64,000 bases of DNA from WS-7 sp035635575. GTDB taxonomy: Bacteria > Eisenbacteria > RBG-16-71-46 > SZUA-252. The DNA lies in NCBI GenBank assembly GCA_035635575.1, contig DASQAV010000131.1, positions 20,297-84,296 of the forward strand, given 5' to 3'. Below, in pieces: positions 17,258 through 25,681 of this stretch. Position 1 is the first letter of the stretch. Each line of letters begins with the position of its first letter. Under the pieces are notes generated by a model, which searched no databases, was not told the origin of the DNA, and saw only the letters and a list, made by a program, of their open reading frames with translations. A program made the translations under genes and the position numbers.

Positions 17258-18559
17258 TTGCGCATCGTCGTCGTGGGAACCGGATACGTGGGGCTGGTCA
17301 GCGGGGCCGGGCTGGCCGATTTCGGGAACGAGGTGCTCTGCGTGGACGTCGACCGGAGCAAGATCGACCTCCTCGAGCGCGGCGAGATTCCCTTCTACGA
17401 GCCCGGACTGAAAGACCTGGTCGCGCGGAACGTGCGCGAGCGGCGTCTCCGCTTCAGCACGTCGCTGGAGCAGGCGACGCGCTGGGGCGAGGTCATCTTC
17501 ATCTGCGTTGGGACGCCCCCGCGGCGGAACGGAACCGCCGACATGCGGGCGGTCTACGACGTGGCGAAGAACGTGGCGCAGGCCATGCCCGGCTACCGGC
17601 TCATCGTGCAGAAGAGCACCGTGCCCGTGGGAACCGGGGACAAAGTGCGCGCCCTCTTGAAGAAGCACCGGAGACGCGGCGTGCCCTTCGACGTGGCCAG
17701 CAATCCCGAGTTTCTCCGCGAGGGCTCGGCGGTTGAAAATTTCATGCGCCCGGACCGGATCGTCATCGGCGCGAACACGGAGAAGGCGCGGAAGCTCCTG
17801 AAGAGCATCTACGCGCCCCTGTACCTGCTCGAGACCCCGACCCTGCTCACGGGCGTGCGCACGGCGGAGCTCTTGAAATACGCGGCCAACGCGTTTCTCG
17901 CGACGAAGATCTCCTTCGTGAACGAGATGGCCAATCTGGCCGAGGCGGTCGGAGCGGACATCCAGGACGTCGCGAAGGGGATGGGGCTGGACCGGCGCAT
18001 CGGGCCCAAGTTCCTGCATCCGGGTCCGGGATTCGGCGGCTCCTGCCTGCCCAAGGACGCGGTGGCCCTGCGCGCGTTCGCCAAGGCGGCGGGCGTTCCG
18101 CTGCGGATCGTGGCCGCGGCCACCGAGGCGAACAAGGCGCAGCGCGGCGTGGCGATCCAGAAGACGATGCAGGCACTCCGGGGACGCGGAACGCGCACGG
18201 CCGCGGTCCTGGGCCTGAGCTACAAGCCGGACACGGACGATCTTCGCGAGGCGCCCTCGCTCGAGATCATCCGGGCCCTGCTCAAGAAAGGCATCCGGGT
18301 GCGCGCATACGATCCCGCCGTGAGGCGCGGCAACCCCGAGGTTCCGGCAGGGGTGGTTTTCGGCGCCAATGCCTACGACGCCGCGAAGGGAGCCGACGTG
18401 CTGGTGCTGGTGACGGAATGGAACGAGTTCCGGAAGCTGGACCTCGTGAAGATTCGCCGGGCGATGCGCCGGCGCGCGATCGTCGATCTTCGAAACGTCT
18501 ACGATCCCGAGACGGTGCGAAAGCTCGGGTTCACGTACACCTCGGTGGGGAGGTCGTGA
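17258..18559 (+). CDS. ugd: UDP-glucose/GDP-mannose 6-dehydrogenase family
   Basis: Two-step NAD-dependent oxidation of a nucleotide hexose to the uronic acid, most likely UDP-glucose to UDP-glucuronate. The 433 residues show GTGYVGLVSG at the N-terminus, the catalytic Cys in PGFGGSCLPKDA (about 263) and the C-terminal UDP-binding domain (GLSYKPDTDDLREAPS). TTG start at 17258 following GGGGCGGG. UDP-glucuronate could be used by the epimerase-like gene at 28063. GDP-mannose dehydrogenase remains a possible alternative because the cluster also carries a GMD-like enzyme. Confidence 0.9.
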   Translation: MRIVVVGTGYVGLVSGAGLADFGNEVLCVDVDRSKIDLLERGEIPFYEPGLKDLVARNVRERRLRFSTSLEQATRWGEVIFICVGTPPRRNGTADMRAVYDVAKNVAQAMPGYRLIVQKSTVPVGTGDKVRALLKKHRRRGVPFDVASNPEFLREGSAVENFMRPDRIVIGANTEKARKLLKSIYAPLYLLETPTLLTGVRTAELLKYAANAFLATKISFVNEMANLAEAVGADIQDVAKGMGLDRRIGPKFLHPGPGFGGSCLPKDAVALRAFAKAAGVPLRIVAAATEANKAQRGVAIQKTMQALRGRGTRTAAVLGLSYKPDTDDLREAPSLEIIRALLKKGIRVRAYDPAVRRGNPEVPAGVVFGANAYDAAKGADVLVLVTEWNEFRKLDLVKIRRAMRRRAIVDLRNVYDPETVRKLGFTYTSVGRS

Positions 18560-19020
18560 TGAAGTTGATCCAGGGCGTCCATGTCAAACCTCTAAAAGTC
18601 ATAGCGGACGAGCGCGGCTACCTCATGGAGATGATGCGAAACGACGATCCCTTCTTCCAGCGCTTCGGCCAGTCCTACGTCTCGGTGGCCTATCCGGGCG
18701 TGGTGAAGGGGTGGCACTACCACAAGGTGCAGACCGATCACTTCGTGATCGTGAAGGGAATGATGAAGGTGGTGCTCTACGATTCGCGGGAAGGCTCCCC
18801 CACGAAGGGGCTCATCAACGAGTTCTTCATGGGAGAGCGGAATCCCATCCTCGTCACCATCCCGCCGGGCGTGGTGCACGGCATGAAGGGCATCGGGACC
18901 GAGCCCGCCATGCTCGTGAACGTGCCGACCGAGACCTACAAGTACGACCAGCCCGACGAGTTCCGCATCGAGCCGCACTCGAAGGACATTCCGTACGACT
19001 GGGAGCGGAAGGATGGCTGA
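18559..19020 (+). CDS. rfbC: dTDP-4-dehydrorhamnose 3,5-epimerase-like cupin
   Basis: A 153-residue RmlC-type cupin. The sequence has ERGYLMEMMR, the catalytic-type His in GWHYHK and FVIVKGMMKV, and PPGVVHGMKG. It would epimerise dTDP-4-keto-6-deoxyglucose supplied by the next gene. The ATG shares one base with the ugd stop (TGATG). The protein is shorter than classical RmlC (about 180), so sugar specificity may differ. No rfbA or rfbD homologue is present in the window. Confidence 0.85.
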   Translation: MKLIQGVHVKPLKVIADERGYLMEMMRNDDPFFQRFGQSYVSVAYPGVVKGWHYHKVQTDHFVIVKGMMKVVLYDSREGSPTKGLINEFFMGERNPILVTIPPGVVHGMKGIGTEPAMLVNVPTETYKYDQPDEFRIEPHSKDIPYDWERKDG

Positions 19021-20044
19021 GGCTCCGGACCTGACCCGCGCCCGATTCCTCGTCACGGGAGGAGCCGGGTTCATCGGGTCCAATTTCGTGCGGATGGTGC
19101 GGAAGCGCTTTCCCGATTCCCGCGTCACCGTGCTGGACAAGCTGACCTACGCGGGGAATCTGGCGAATCTGGAATCGATCGCGGGCGATGCGGGCTACCG
19201 GTTCGTGAAGGGAGACATCTGCGACCCGAAGTCGGTCGCGGAGGCGATGGAAGGGTGCGATCTCGTCGTGAATTTCGCCGCCGAGACCCACGTGGACCGC
19301 TCCATCGAGCGGGCGCACGAGTTCGTGCTCACCGATACGGTCGGGGTGTACGTGCTCCTCGAGGAAGCCCGCCGCGCCGGAGTGCGCCGGTTCGTGCAGG
19401 TCTCGACGGACGAGGTGTACGGGGAGATCCTGGGAGACGCGGCCACGGAGGAATCCCCGCTCCTCGCGCGAAATCCCTACGCCGCGTCGAAGATCGGAGG
19501 GGACCGGCTGGCGTACTCCTACTACGCGACCTTTGGCCTCCCGACCATCGTCACGCGATGCAGCAACAACTACGGGCCCTACCAGCACCCCGAGAAGCTG
19601 ATCCCGCTCTTCGTGACGAACGCATTACAAGATATTCCCGTGCCCGTCTACGGAAGCGGGAAGAACACCCGGGACTGGATCCACGTGGATGATCACTGCG
19701 CCGCGATGCTCGCCCTCTTGCAGACGAAGGACGTGGAGGGAGAGACCTTCAACATCGGCGCGGGGAACGAGAAGTCGGTCCTCGAGATCACGTCCCTGAT
19801 CCTGGATCGGTTGAAGAAGCCGAAGGGTTTGGTCAAGCACGTCACCGACCGGCCCGGGCACGACCGGCGCTATGCCCTGGACGTGAGCAAGCTCCAGAAG
19901 CGGACGGGATTCACGCCGGGGATGAATTTCGAGCGCGGCATGAGCGCCACGATCGACTGGTACGCCCAGAACCGCGCCTGGTGGGAATCGGTCCGTTCCG
20001 GAGAGTACCGCCAGTACTACGAGCGCATGTACGGAGCCCGCTAG
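19013..20044 (+). CDS. rfbB: dTDP-glucose 4,6-dehydratase
   Basis: Extended SDR of 343 residues converting dTDP-glucose to dTDP-4-keto-6-deoxyglucose. TGGAGFIGSNF is the nucleotide motif. The active-site segment STDEVYGE carries the Thr-Asp-Glu catalytic set, NPYAASK holds Tyr/Lys, and TRCSNNYGPYQHPEKLIP is diagnostic of RmlB. The ATG lies inside the end of the epimerase gene (8-base overlap). It feeds the neighbouring RmlC-like epimerase toward rhamnose or another 6-deoxyhexose. Confidence 0.93.
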   Translation: MAEAPDLTRARFLVTGGAGFIGSNFVRMVRKRFPDSRVTVLDKLTYAGNLANLESIAGDAGYRFVKGDICDPKSVAEAMEGCDLVVNFAAETHVDRSIERAHEFVLTDTVGVYVLLEEARRAGVRRFVQVSTDEVYGEILGDAATEESPLLARNPYAASKIGGDRLAYSYYATFGLPTIVTRCSNNYGPYQHPEKLIPLFVTNALQDIPVPVYGSGKNTRDWIHVDDHCAAMLALLQTKDVEGETFNIGAGNEKSVLEITSLILDRLKKPKGLVKHVTDRPGHDRRYALDVSKLQKRTGFTPGMNFERGMSATIDWYAQNRAWWESVRSGEYRQYYERMYGAR

Positions 20045-20053
20045 GGAATTCCG

Positions 20054-21523
20054 GTGCGCCGGCTGATCCGCTCGACCGCTCTGCTCGGGATTGGGTCCGC
20101 CGCGACCGTCGTCGCGGCCATCCTTCGCTCCAAGGTCCTCGCCACGCTGCTGGGACCGCAGGGGACCGGGCTCCTGGCGCAGCTTTCCACGCTCACCGCG
20201 GTGCTGGTCCCGCTCGCCACGCTGGGGCTGGGGAACGGCGTCACCGCGATGATCGCCGCGGCGCGCGCCCGGGGCGATGCGTTCCTCGTGAAGCGGGTCC
20301 GCTCCACGGCGCTGACCCTTTCCTGGCTCGTCGGCCTGGGCCTGGCACTGCTCGCGGCGCTCGCGTCCCCGTGGCTCGCGGACGCGCTCTTCCACGACCG
20401 CACCAAGGCCTGGGTGGTGCTCGCCGGCGCCCTGACGGTGCCGCTCTCCGCGATCGCCTCGCTTCGCGTCTCGGTCCTGCAAGGATACGAGGCGGTGAAA
20501 TCGATGGCGAAGCTGAATGCCATCATCGCCGCGGCGACGATCGTCACCATCCTGCCGTTGGCCTGGTTCTTCGGCCTGCGGGGAGCGGTGGCGGCGCTGG
20601 TGGTCGTCGCGGCGATCTATCTCGTGGTCAGTGGGAGAATGGTCGCAAGGCAGTCGCTCCCACAGCCTCCTCCCCCTCATCCGCGCATCGACCGTACCCT
20701 TCTTCGACCCTTGCTCCGCTACGGCACGAGCGCATTGCTCGTCGGACTTTCCTCGACGCTCACCCTGCTGATCCTTCGCTCTGCCCTCGTGGCGAAGCTG
20801 GGCCTGGGGCCCAACGGCATCTACCAGGTCTGCGTCGGGATCTCGGGCCTCTATATGCCGCTCATCCTGAACTCCATCACCGCGATCGTCTGGCCGCAGA
20901 TCGCGGGACACGCCACGGACGAGGAAACGAACGTCACGATGCGCGAGGCGCTCCGGCTCGCGGTGCTCCTACAGACGCTGGCCGCGGGAGCGATGCTGGC
21001 CCTGGCACCTCTCTGGATCCCGATCTTCTACTCCGGGAAATTCCTCCCCGCGCTCGCTCTCCTCCCGATCCAGTTCCTCGGGGACTACTTCCGATCCGTG
21101 GCGTGGATCTGTGGGATCTGGCTCGTGCCGAAGAATCGCCTGAGGCCCTGGGTGCTCTTCGATCTTGTCTACGGCGTCGCGATGCTGATCACGTTCTGGC
21201 TTCTCGTGGATCGCGTGGGACTCCGGAGCATCGTGATCGCGTACGTCGTCGCGCACGTGAGCCACGCGTTGCTCCATTACGCCCTCGCGAGAAGGACGCT
21301 CCGGTTCCGTCTCGGGCCGGACAACCGGCGTCTCCTTCTCGCCTCGCTCCTCCTCTTCTCCGGATTCACCGCATTCACGCCGCACGACCTCCCGGGAGCC
21401 GGGTTGGGGGTCCTGGCGCTCGCCGCGTGGGCGGCCCTCGTCGTCCGGCCCAGCGAATGGCGGACGGTGTGGCGGAAGGCCCGGGCCATGATCCTGCCGC
21501 CCCCCTCGCCCGATGCGAATTGA
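20054..21523 (+). CDS. O-antigen/polysaccharide flippase, Wzx-like
   Basis: Polytopic membrane protein of 489 residues with about 12-14 hydrophobic segments, in the MATE/MOP-like polysaccharide transporter group (RSTALLGIGSAATVV at the N-terminus and conserved ARARGDAFL charged loops). It is expected to flip undecaprenyl-linked repeat units across the inner membrane. GTG start 10 bases after rfbB. Its TGA stop forms part of a TTGACA -35 box for the downstream export genes. Confidence 0.85.
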   Translation: MRRLIRSTALLGIGSAATVVAAILRSKVLATLLGPQGTGLLAQLSTLTAVLVPLATLGLGNGVTAMIAAARARGDAFLVKRVRSTALTLSWLVGLGLALLAALASPWLADALFHDRTKAWVVLAGALTVPLSAIASLRVSVLQGYEAVKSMAKLNAIIAAATIVTILPLAWFFGLRGAVAALVVVAAIYLVVSGRMVARQSLPQPPPPHPRIDRTLLRPLLRYGTSALLVGLSSTLTLLILRSALVAKLGLGPNGIYQVCVGISGLYMPLILNSITAIVWPQIAGHATDEETNVTMREALRLAVLLQTLAAGAMLALAPLWIPIFYSGKFLPALALLPIQFLGDYFRSVAWICGIWLVPKNRLRPWVLFDLVYGVAMLITFWLLVDRVGLRSIVIAYVVAHVSHALLHYALARRTLRFRLGPDNRRLLLASLLLFSGFTAFTPHDLPGAGLGVLALAAWAALVVRPSEWRTVWRKARAMILPPPSPDAN

Positions 21524-21548
21524 CAGGCTCCCCGGGGAAACCTATCCT
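21520..21548 (+). promoter_or_regulatory. strong sigma-70-type promoter for the export/polymerase genes
   Basis: A perfect TTGACA (21520-21525), a 17-base spacer and TATCCT (21543-21548). The TGA inside the -35 box is the stop codon of the flippase gene. Transcription would begin near 21555, giving a leader of about 115 bases before the TTG start at 21670. No hairpin in the leader is strong enough to call. Confidence 0.65.
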
Positions 21549-21669
21549 TGATTCGCATCGCCGCGCCTGCCGGGGTCCGCGGGACGATCGCGCACCCACG
21601 CTGGATCAGGCCGATCGGGGAACGCCTCCCATTCCCGGGCTTCGGATCCAGCCCTTTACAGGACAACAT

Positions 21670-23271
21670 TTGAGATTCTCGAAACTCGGTCTTCTTCTCT
21701 TCGCCTCGGTTTTTCTTTGCCTTTCGTTCTCTGGGCAAGCCTCCGCCCAGTGGCAGGATCGTGACCCGCGCGATTTCCCCGAATCGATCCGCGAGACCAA
21801 TTCCACGGCCCGCGCGCAGATGCCGCTTCCGCCGCTGGAGGGTGCGGTCGATCCGGAACGGTACCTGTTGGGGCCGGGCGATGAGCTGGAGCTGGCGCTC
21901 TTCGGAAGGGTCACCGCACGCGTTCCCGTCCTCGTCAACGCCGAAGGCTCGATCTACGTCCCGAACCTGGGGCACGTCAAGATCGGCGGCCTGAGCATCG
22001 TGGCGGCGCGCGCCCACCTCGCCGATGAATTCCGGAAACGCTATCGGGGCGTTCAGGCCGACATCACCCTGCTTCGGCCCCGGCGAATCCTGATTCACGT
22101 CGCGGGGGAGGTGGTGCGGCCGGGGCTGGTGGAGCTTCAGGGCCCCGCGCGCGTCTCGGAGGCCGTGAGGGCCGCGGCGGGACTCACGGGCAGAGCTTCG
22201 AGACGCAACCTGGTCATTCATAGAGCGGGCGGCTCCGTGGACCACGCGGATCTGGACCGCTACTCGATTCTGGGATCGCTCGCGGACAATCCCTACCTCG
22301 ATGACGGAGACGTGGTGCAAGTTCCCGCGTTCGTCCACACCCTCGAACTGCGCGGCGAGGTGACACGCCCCGGCACCTTCGAGCTGCGCAGGGGCGATCA
22401 CCTGAGCGAGATCATCGCCCTTGCGGGGGGCACGCGCGCCGGAGCCGACACGGACAGCGTGGAGCTATGGCGATTCGTCTCTTCGACGGAGAGCCGCCGC
22501 ATGTTCCTTCCACTTCGGGCGGCCTTGGCCGACCCTCCCGGAGCGCCCGACGACCTGGTCCTCCAGCCCGACGATCGGATCTACGTGCGCCAGGAGCCCG
22601 GATGGCATCGAAGCGCGATGGTCCAGGTCGCGGGCGAGGTGGTCCACCCCGGCACCTACTCGATTCCTCCGCAGGGGCAAAGAGCCTCGGAGCTCATCGC
22701 GCGCTTCGGGGGTGTTACGCAGTATGCCGATCTCAACAGCGCGACGGTCTTCCGCCCCGACCTCATTCCGACGCAGGACAGCGCCTACGTGCGCAGCCTC
22801 CGCCCGGAATCGGGACGCGAGGAAGCCGAATTCCTGAAGGCGCGTTCCCAGGCGAGCGGCACCCTTTCCGTGCGATTTCGCAAGCTCGTGGCCGAGCGGG
22901 ATCCCGGCTCCGATTTCGATCTCCGTGACGGAGATCTGGTGCGGGTCCCGACCCGCACGGGCTCGGTCGGCATCTACGGCGCGGTGCGGCGTCCGGGTGC
23001 TGTGGCCTACCGTCCCGGGGCCCGTCTGGAGGAATACGTCCGCGACGTCGGTGGATTCGGAGAGCGGGCCGATCGCGGGAAAGTCCGCGTGACGAAGAGA
23101 TCGACGGGCCAGCCCATGCTGCTCGCCGACACTCCCTCCATCGACGACGGCGATCTGGTCTGGGTGCCCGAACGCGAGCGTGTGAGCTTCATCAAGACGG
23201 TCGGCAACGTGACCGGGTACCTGGCGCAGGTGGCCACGGTCTATCTGGTCATCCATCAGGCCACGAAATGA
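21670..23271 (+). CDS. polysaccharide export protein with SLBB domains, Wza-like
   Basis: A 533-residue exported protein. The start is TTG 21670, preceded by AGGA at 7 bases, and gives a signal peptide ending in GQASA. The Poly_export domain begins near RYLLGPGDELELALFG (about 53). Three to four SLBB-like beta-grasp repeats follow (IHVAGEVVRPGLVEL, LELRGEVTRPGTFEL, VQVAGEVVHPGTYSI, VGIYGAVRRPGAVAY). A C-terminal hydrophobic stretch follows. No lipobox cysteine is placed correctly, unlike E. coli Wza. Expected to form or gate the outer-membrane polysaccharide pore with the Wzz-like protein encoded next. Confidence 0.88.
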   Translation: MRFSKLGLLLFASVFLCLSFSGQASAQWQDRDPRDFPESIRETNSTARAQMPLPPLEGAVDPERYLLGPGDELELALFGRVTARVPVLVNAEGSIYVPNLGHVKIGGLSIVAARAHLADEFRKRYRGVQADITLLRPRRILIHVAGEVVRPGLVELQGPARVSEAVRAAAGLTGRASRRNLVIHRAGGSVDHADLDRYSILGSLADNPYLDDGDVVQVPAFVHTLELRGEVTRPGTFELRRGDHLSEIIALAGGTRAGADTDSVELWRFVSSTESRRMFLPLRAALADPPGAPDDLVLQPDDRIYVRQEPGWHRSAMVQVAGEVVHPGTYSIPPQGQRASELIARFGGVTQYADLNSATVFRPDLIPTQDSAYVRSLRPESGREEAEFLKARSQASGTLSVRFRKLVAERDPGSDFDLRDGDLVRVPTRTGSVGIYGAVRRPGAVAYRPGARLEEYVRDVGGFGERADRGKVRVTKRSTGQPMLLADTPSIDDGDLVWVPERERVSFIKTVGNVTGYLAQVATVYLVIHQATK

Positions 23272-24347
23272 CCCCGCCCGGATCCCTCGACCTCTCCACG
23301 GCGATCCAGGTCCTGAGCCGGCGGCGCCGGTTCGTGATCCAGGTGCTCGCGGTCTTCCTGGTCGCCGGCGTGGCCCTGGCGTTCCTCCTGCCGCCCGTCT
23401 ACGAAGGCGTGGCCGTGATCCTGGCCCCGCAAGATACCGACCTCTTCGCCTCCATCTCGAGCGCGCGCCGGGCGCTGAGCTCTTTCTCCGCGCTCAGCCT
23501 GCTCTCCCAGGGCACCACGGCGTCCGACGAGTACGTGACGATTCTCAAGAGCGACAATGTGAACCGCGCGGTCGCGAAGCGCTTCGATCTGGCAACCGTC
23601 TACCACGTCCGGACCCTGGACAAAGCGGTCCGGGCCCTGAAGGGGAACACGCGGATCAGCCTGGAATCGGACGGAAGCATCTCGGTCGTGGTGCGTGACC
23701 GCGTGCGCGACCGCGCCGCCGATCTGGCGAACGGCCTCGTCGCCGAGCTGGAGCGCTTCAACCAGGAGCGCCGCGTGAACCGGGCCGGTGCGCTGGTCGG
23801 GTTTCTCCAGACGGAGATCGAGTCCACCGGAGTCCAGCTTCGCGCGAGCGAGGAGCAGGTGCAGGAGTACGGCGAGAGGCGCCACGCGCCGATGCTCTCG
23901 GCCGAGGACAAGGCGGCCGCGGAAGGCGCAGGCTCTCTGCTCGCGCGCCGGGCGGCGCTTCAAGTCCAGCGTCAGGTTCTGAGCAGCTACCTCGAGCCGA
24001 ACAGCGACGAGCTGGCGCAGACGGACATCGAGATCGGGTCGGTGAACCGGGAAATCGCGAAGATGCCCTCGATCCTCATGGGAGGCGCCCGTCTCGTCCG
24101 GGACCTCCGGGTGCAGGAGGAGCTCTTCGCGCTGCTCAAGGCACAGCTGGAGCAGGCCCGCGTGCGCCGGGTCTTCGATATCGCGACCGTGGAAGTCCTC
24201 GATCACGCGCATCCTCCGGAGTCGCGCTCGAGCCCGAATCGAAAGTTGGTGGTTCTGGGCATGCTGGTGCTCGGGTTCCTGACGGCGCTCGGCGGGGCCC
24301 TGCTCGCGGAATCGCGGGCGCGCGGAAGCGGAAGCGGCGTGAAGTGA
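23268..24347 (+). CDS. Wzz-type chain-length/co-polymerase protein
   Basis: A 359-residue polysaccharide co-polymerase. One membrane segment lies near residues 25-45 and a second near 325-345, with a periplasmic region between them rich in predicted coiled coil (ERFNQERRVNRAGALVGFLQ, ASEEQVQEYGE). PPVYEGVAVI just after the first helix is typical of the Wzz domain. It stops after the second helix, so the BY-kinase domain found in Wzc is absent, and no separate kinase is seen nearby. The ATG overlaps the preceding stop, implying stoichiometric production with the export protein. Confidence 0.85.
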   Translation: MTPPGSLDLSTAIQVLSRRRRFVIQVLAVFLVAGVALAFLLPPVYEGVAVILAPQDTDLFASISSARRALSSFSALSLLSQGTTASDEYVTILKSDNVNRAVAKRFDLATVYHVRTLDKAVRALKGNTRISLESDGSISVVVRDRVRDRAADLANGLVAELERFNQERRVNRAGALVGFLQTEIESTGVQLRASEEQVQEYGERRHAPMLSAEDKAAAEGAGSLLARRAALQVQRQVLSSYLEPNSDELAQTDIEIGSVNREIAKMPSILMGGARLVRDLRVQEELFALLKAQLEQARVRRVFDIATVEVLDHAHPPESRSSPNRKLVVLGMLVLGFLTALGGALLAESRARGSGSGVK

Positions 24348-25681
24348 GCCCCTCCGGGTCGGCGGCCGAGAGGAGGCTGGGATGGGCCTATCTGACCGTG
24401 GCCCTGGTGATGGGAGCGGCGGTCGTCGCGGGGACGAGCGGCACCCTGCTCGGCCCCACGGTATCGGGCGTGATCGCGGTCGTCCTCCTCCTGGCCTGCG
24501 GGGCCCTGACGCTTGGAGCCGCGCGATGGATCCCGGGGCTCCTCTTCACCCTCACTCCCGCGGTCTGTGTCTTCAACACCCGGCATGGATTCTTCCCCTT
24601 CGATTACGTGGTCTTCGCGCTTGCCTTCTATCTGATCCTCGACGCGCTCTGGCGTGGAGACCTGAGCCTCCCCGGTCCGCGCTCGCTTCATCTCGCGTTC
24701 CTGGCCGTCATCGCCTCGGGGCTCTTGACCCTCTTTCTCGCTCGTGAGCTCAGTTCCTTCGCGGGCCATCTGAAGCGGGTGATCGTGGGATACCTGGCGA
24801 TGGTGATCGTCTTTCGCTTCGCCGATCGCGAGCGATGGCCCTGGTTCGCGCTCTCGATTCCGGTGTCGGGGCTGGCGATCGCGTTCCTCGTGATCGGCGT
24901 GTATCTCAGGCGGGGATTCCTGGTGCACAAGGCCTACGAGCTCCGGACGTTCTACTCGAACGTGGGCTGGGGGTCGAGCAACTACGTGGCGGCGGTGCTC
25001 TCGCTGGCCCTTCTGGGCTCGGTCATCCTGATCGTTCTCACGACCCGGCCCTGGCTCCGGATCGTGAGCGCGCTCTCCCTCCTCCCGATGGGGCTCGCCA
25101 TGGCGCTCCTCGTGTCGCGAGGGACGCTCGTGGCGGTCGCGCTGGGACTGCTCGGTCTCGTTGTCGCGGTCGGCGGCAAGAGGCGCTGGGGGTTTCTGGC
25201 GCTGGGCGCGCTGGGCGCGGTGCTCCTGACCCAGCTTCCCGTCTTCAAGGTGATCCTCTTGCGGTTCACGCTGGAGTCCCAGAACTTCTCCTACTACGCG
25301 CGTCTCGTTGGGTGGAAGCTGGCGTTCCAGCGTTTCGTGGAGCATCCGCTCCTGGGCGTGGGCCTGGGGCAGGGCAAGTTCCAGACCGACGCTCTTTCCA
25401 ATCTCGACCCGCACAATTACCTCCTGTCCGTGGCGTCGGAAACGGGGATCCTGGGACTTGTGGCCTGGATCGCGCTGCTCTGGATTGTTTTCCAGACTGC
25501 CCGGGACGCCGCGCGCGGCGACCCTGCACGCAAGACCTGGGCGATCTCGCTCGGCGTCCTGCTCGCGGTCGCGGTCCTCCATTCCTGCTACGAGCCGACC
25601 TTCGCGGGCGCGAACTACTTCTTCCTGCTCTTCTGGATCGCGGCCATCCTCCATCGGGCCGCGGATCCCGTGCCGTCATGA
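24344..25681 (+). CDS. O-antigen ligase/polymerase family membrane protein (first copy)
   Basis: A 445-residue protein with about 11-12 membrane helices. The Wzy_C/WaaL signature region appears as RLVGWKLAFQRFVEHPLLGVGLGQGKF followed by DPHNYLLSVASETGILGLVAW, where the large periplasmic loop with the conserved Arg and His is expected. It either polymerises lipid-linked repeats or ligates them to an acceptor; sequence alone does not distinguish. GTG start in a GTGA overlap with the Wzz-like gene. A second member of this family lies at 30312. Confidence 0.85.
   Translation: MSPSGSAAERRLGWAYLTVALVMGAAVVAGTSGTLLGPTVSGVIAVVLLLACGALTLGAARWIPGLLFTLTPAVCVFNTRHGFFPFDYVVFALAFYLILDALWRGDLSLPGPRSLHLAFLAVIASGLLTLFLARELSSFAGHLKRVIVGYLAMVIVFRFADRERWPWFALSIPVSGLAIAFLVIGVYLRRGFLVHKAYELRTFYSNVGWGSSNYVAAVLSLALLGSVILIVLTTRPWLRIVSALSLLPMGLAMALLVSRGTLVAVALGLLGLVVAVGGKRRWGFLALGALGAVLLTQLPVFKVILLRFTLESQNFSYYARLVGWKLAFQRFVEHPLLGVGLGQGKFQTDALSNLDPHNYLLSVASETGILGLVAWIALLWIVFQTARDAARGDPARKTWAISLGVLLAVAVLHSCYEPTFAGANYFFLLFWIAAILHRAADPVPS

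Noticed and set aside
19981..21669. Long N-terminal extension of the Wza-like frame through the flippase gene
   Set aside because: It is a shadow frame; the signal peptide and a ribosome binding site place the start at TTG 21670.
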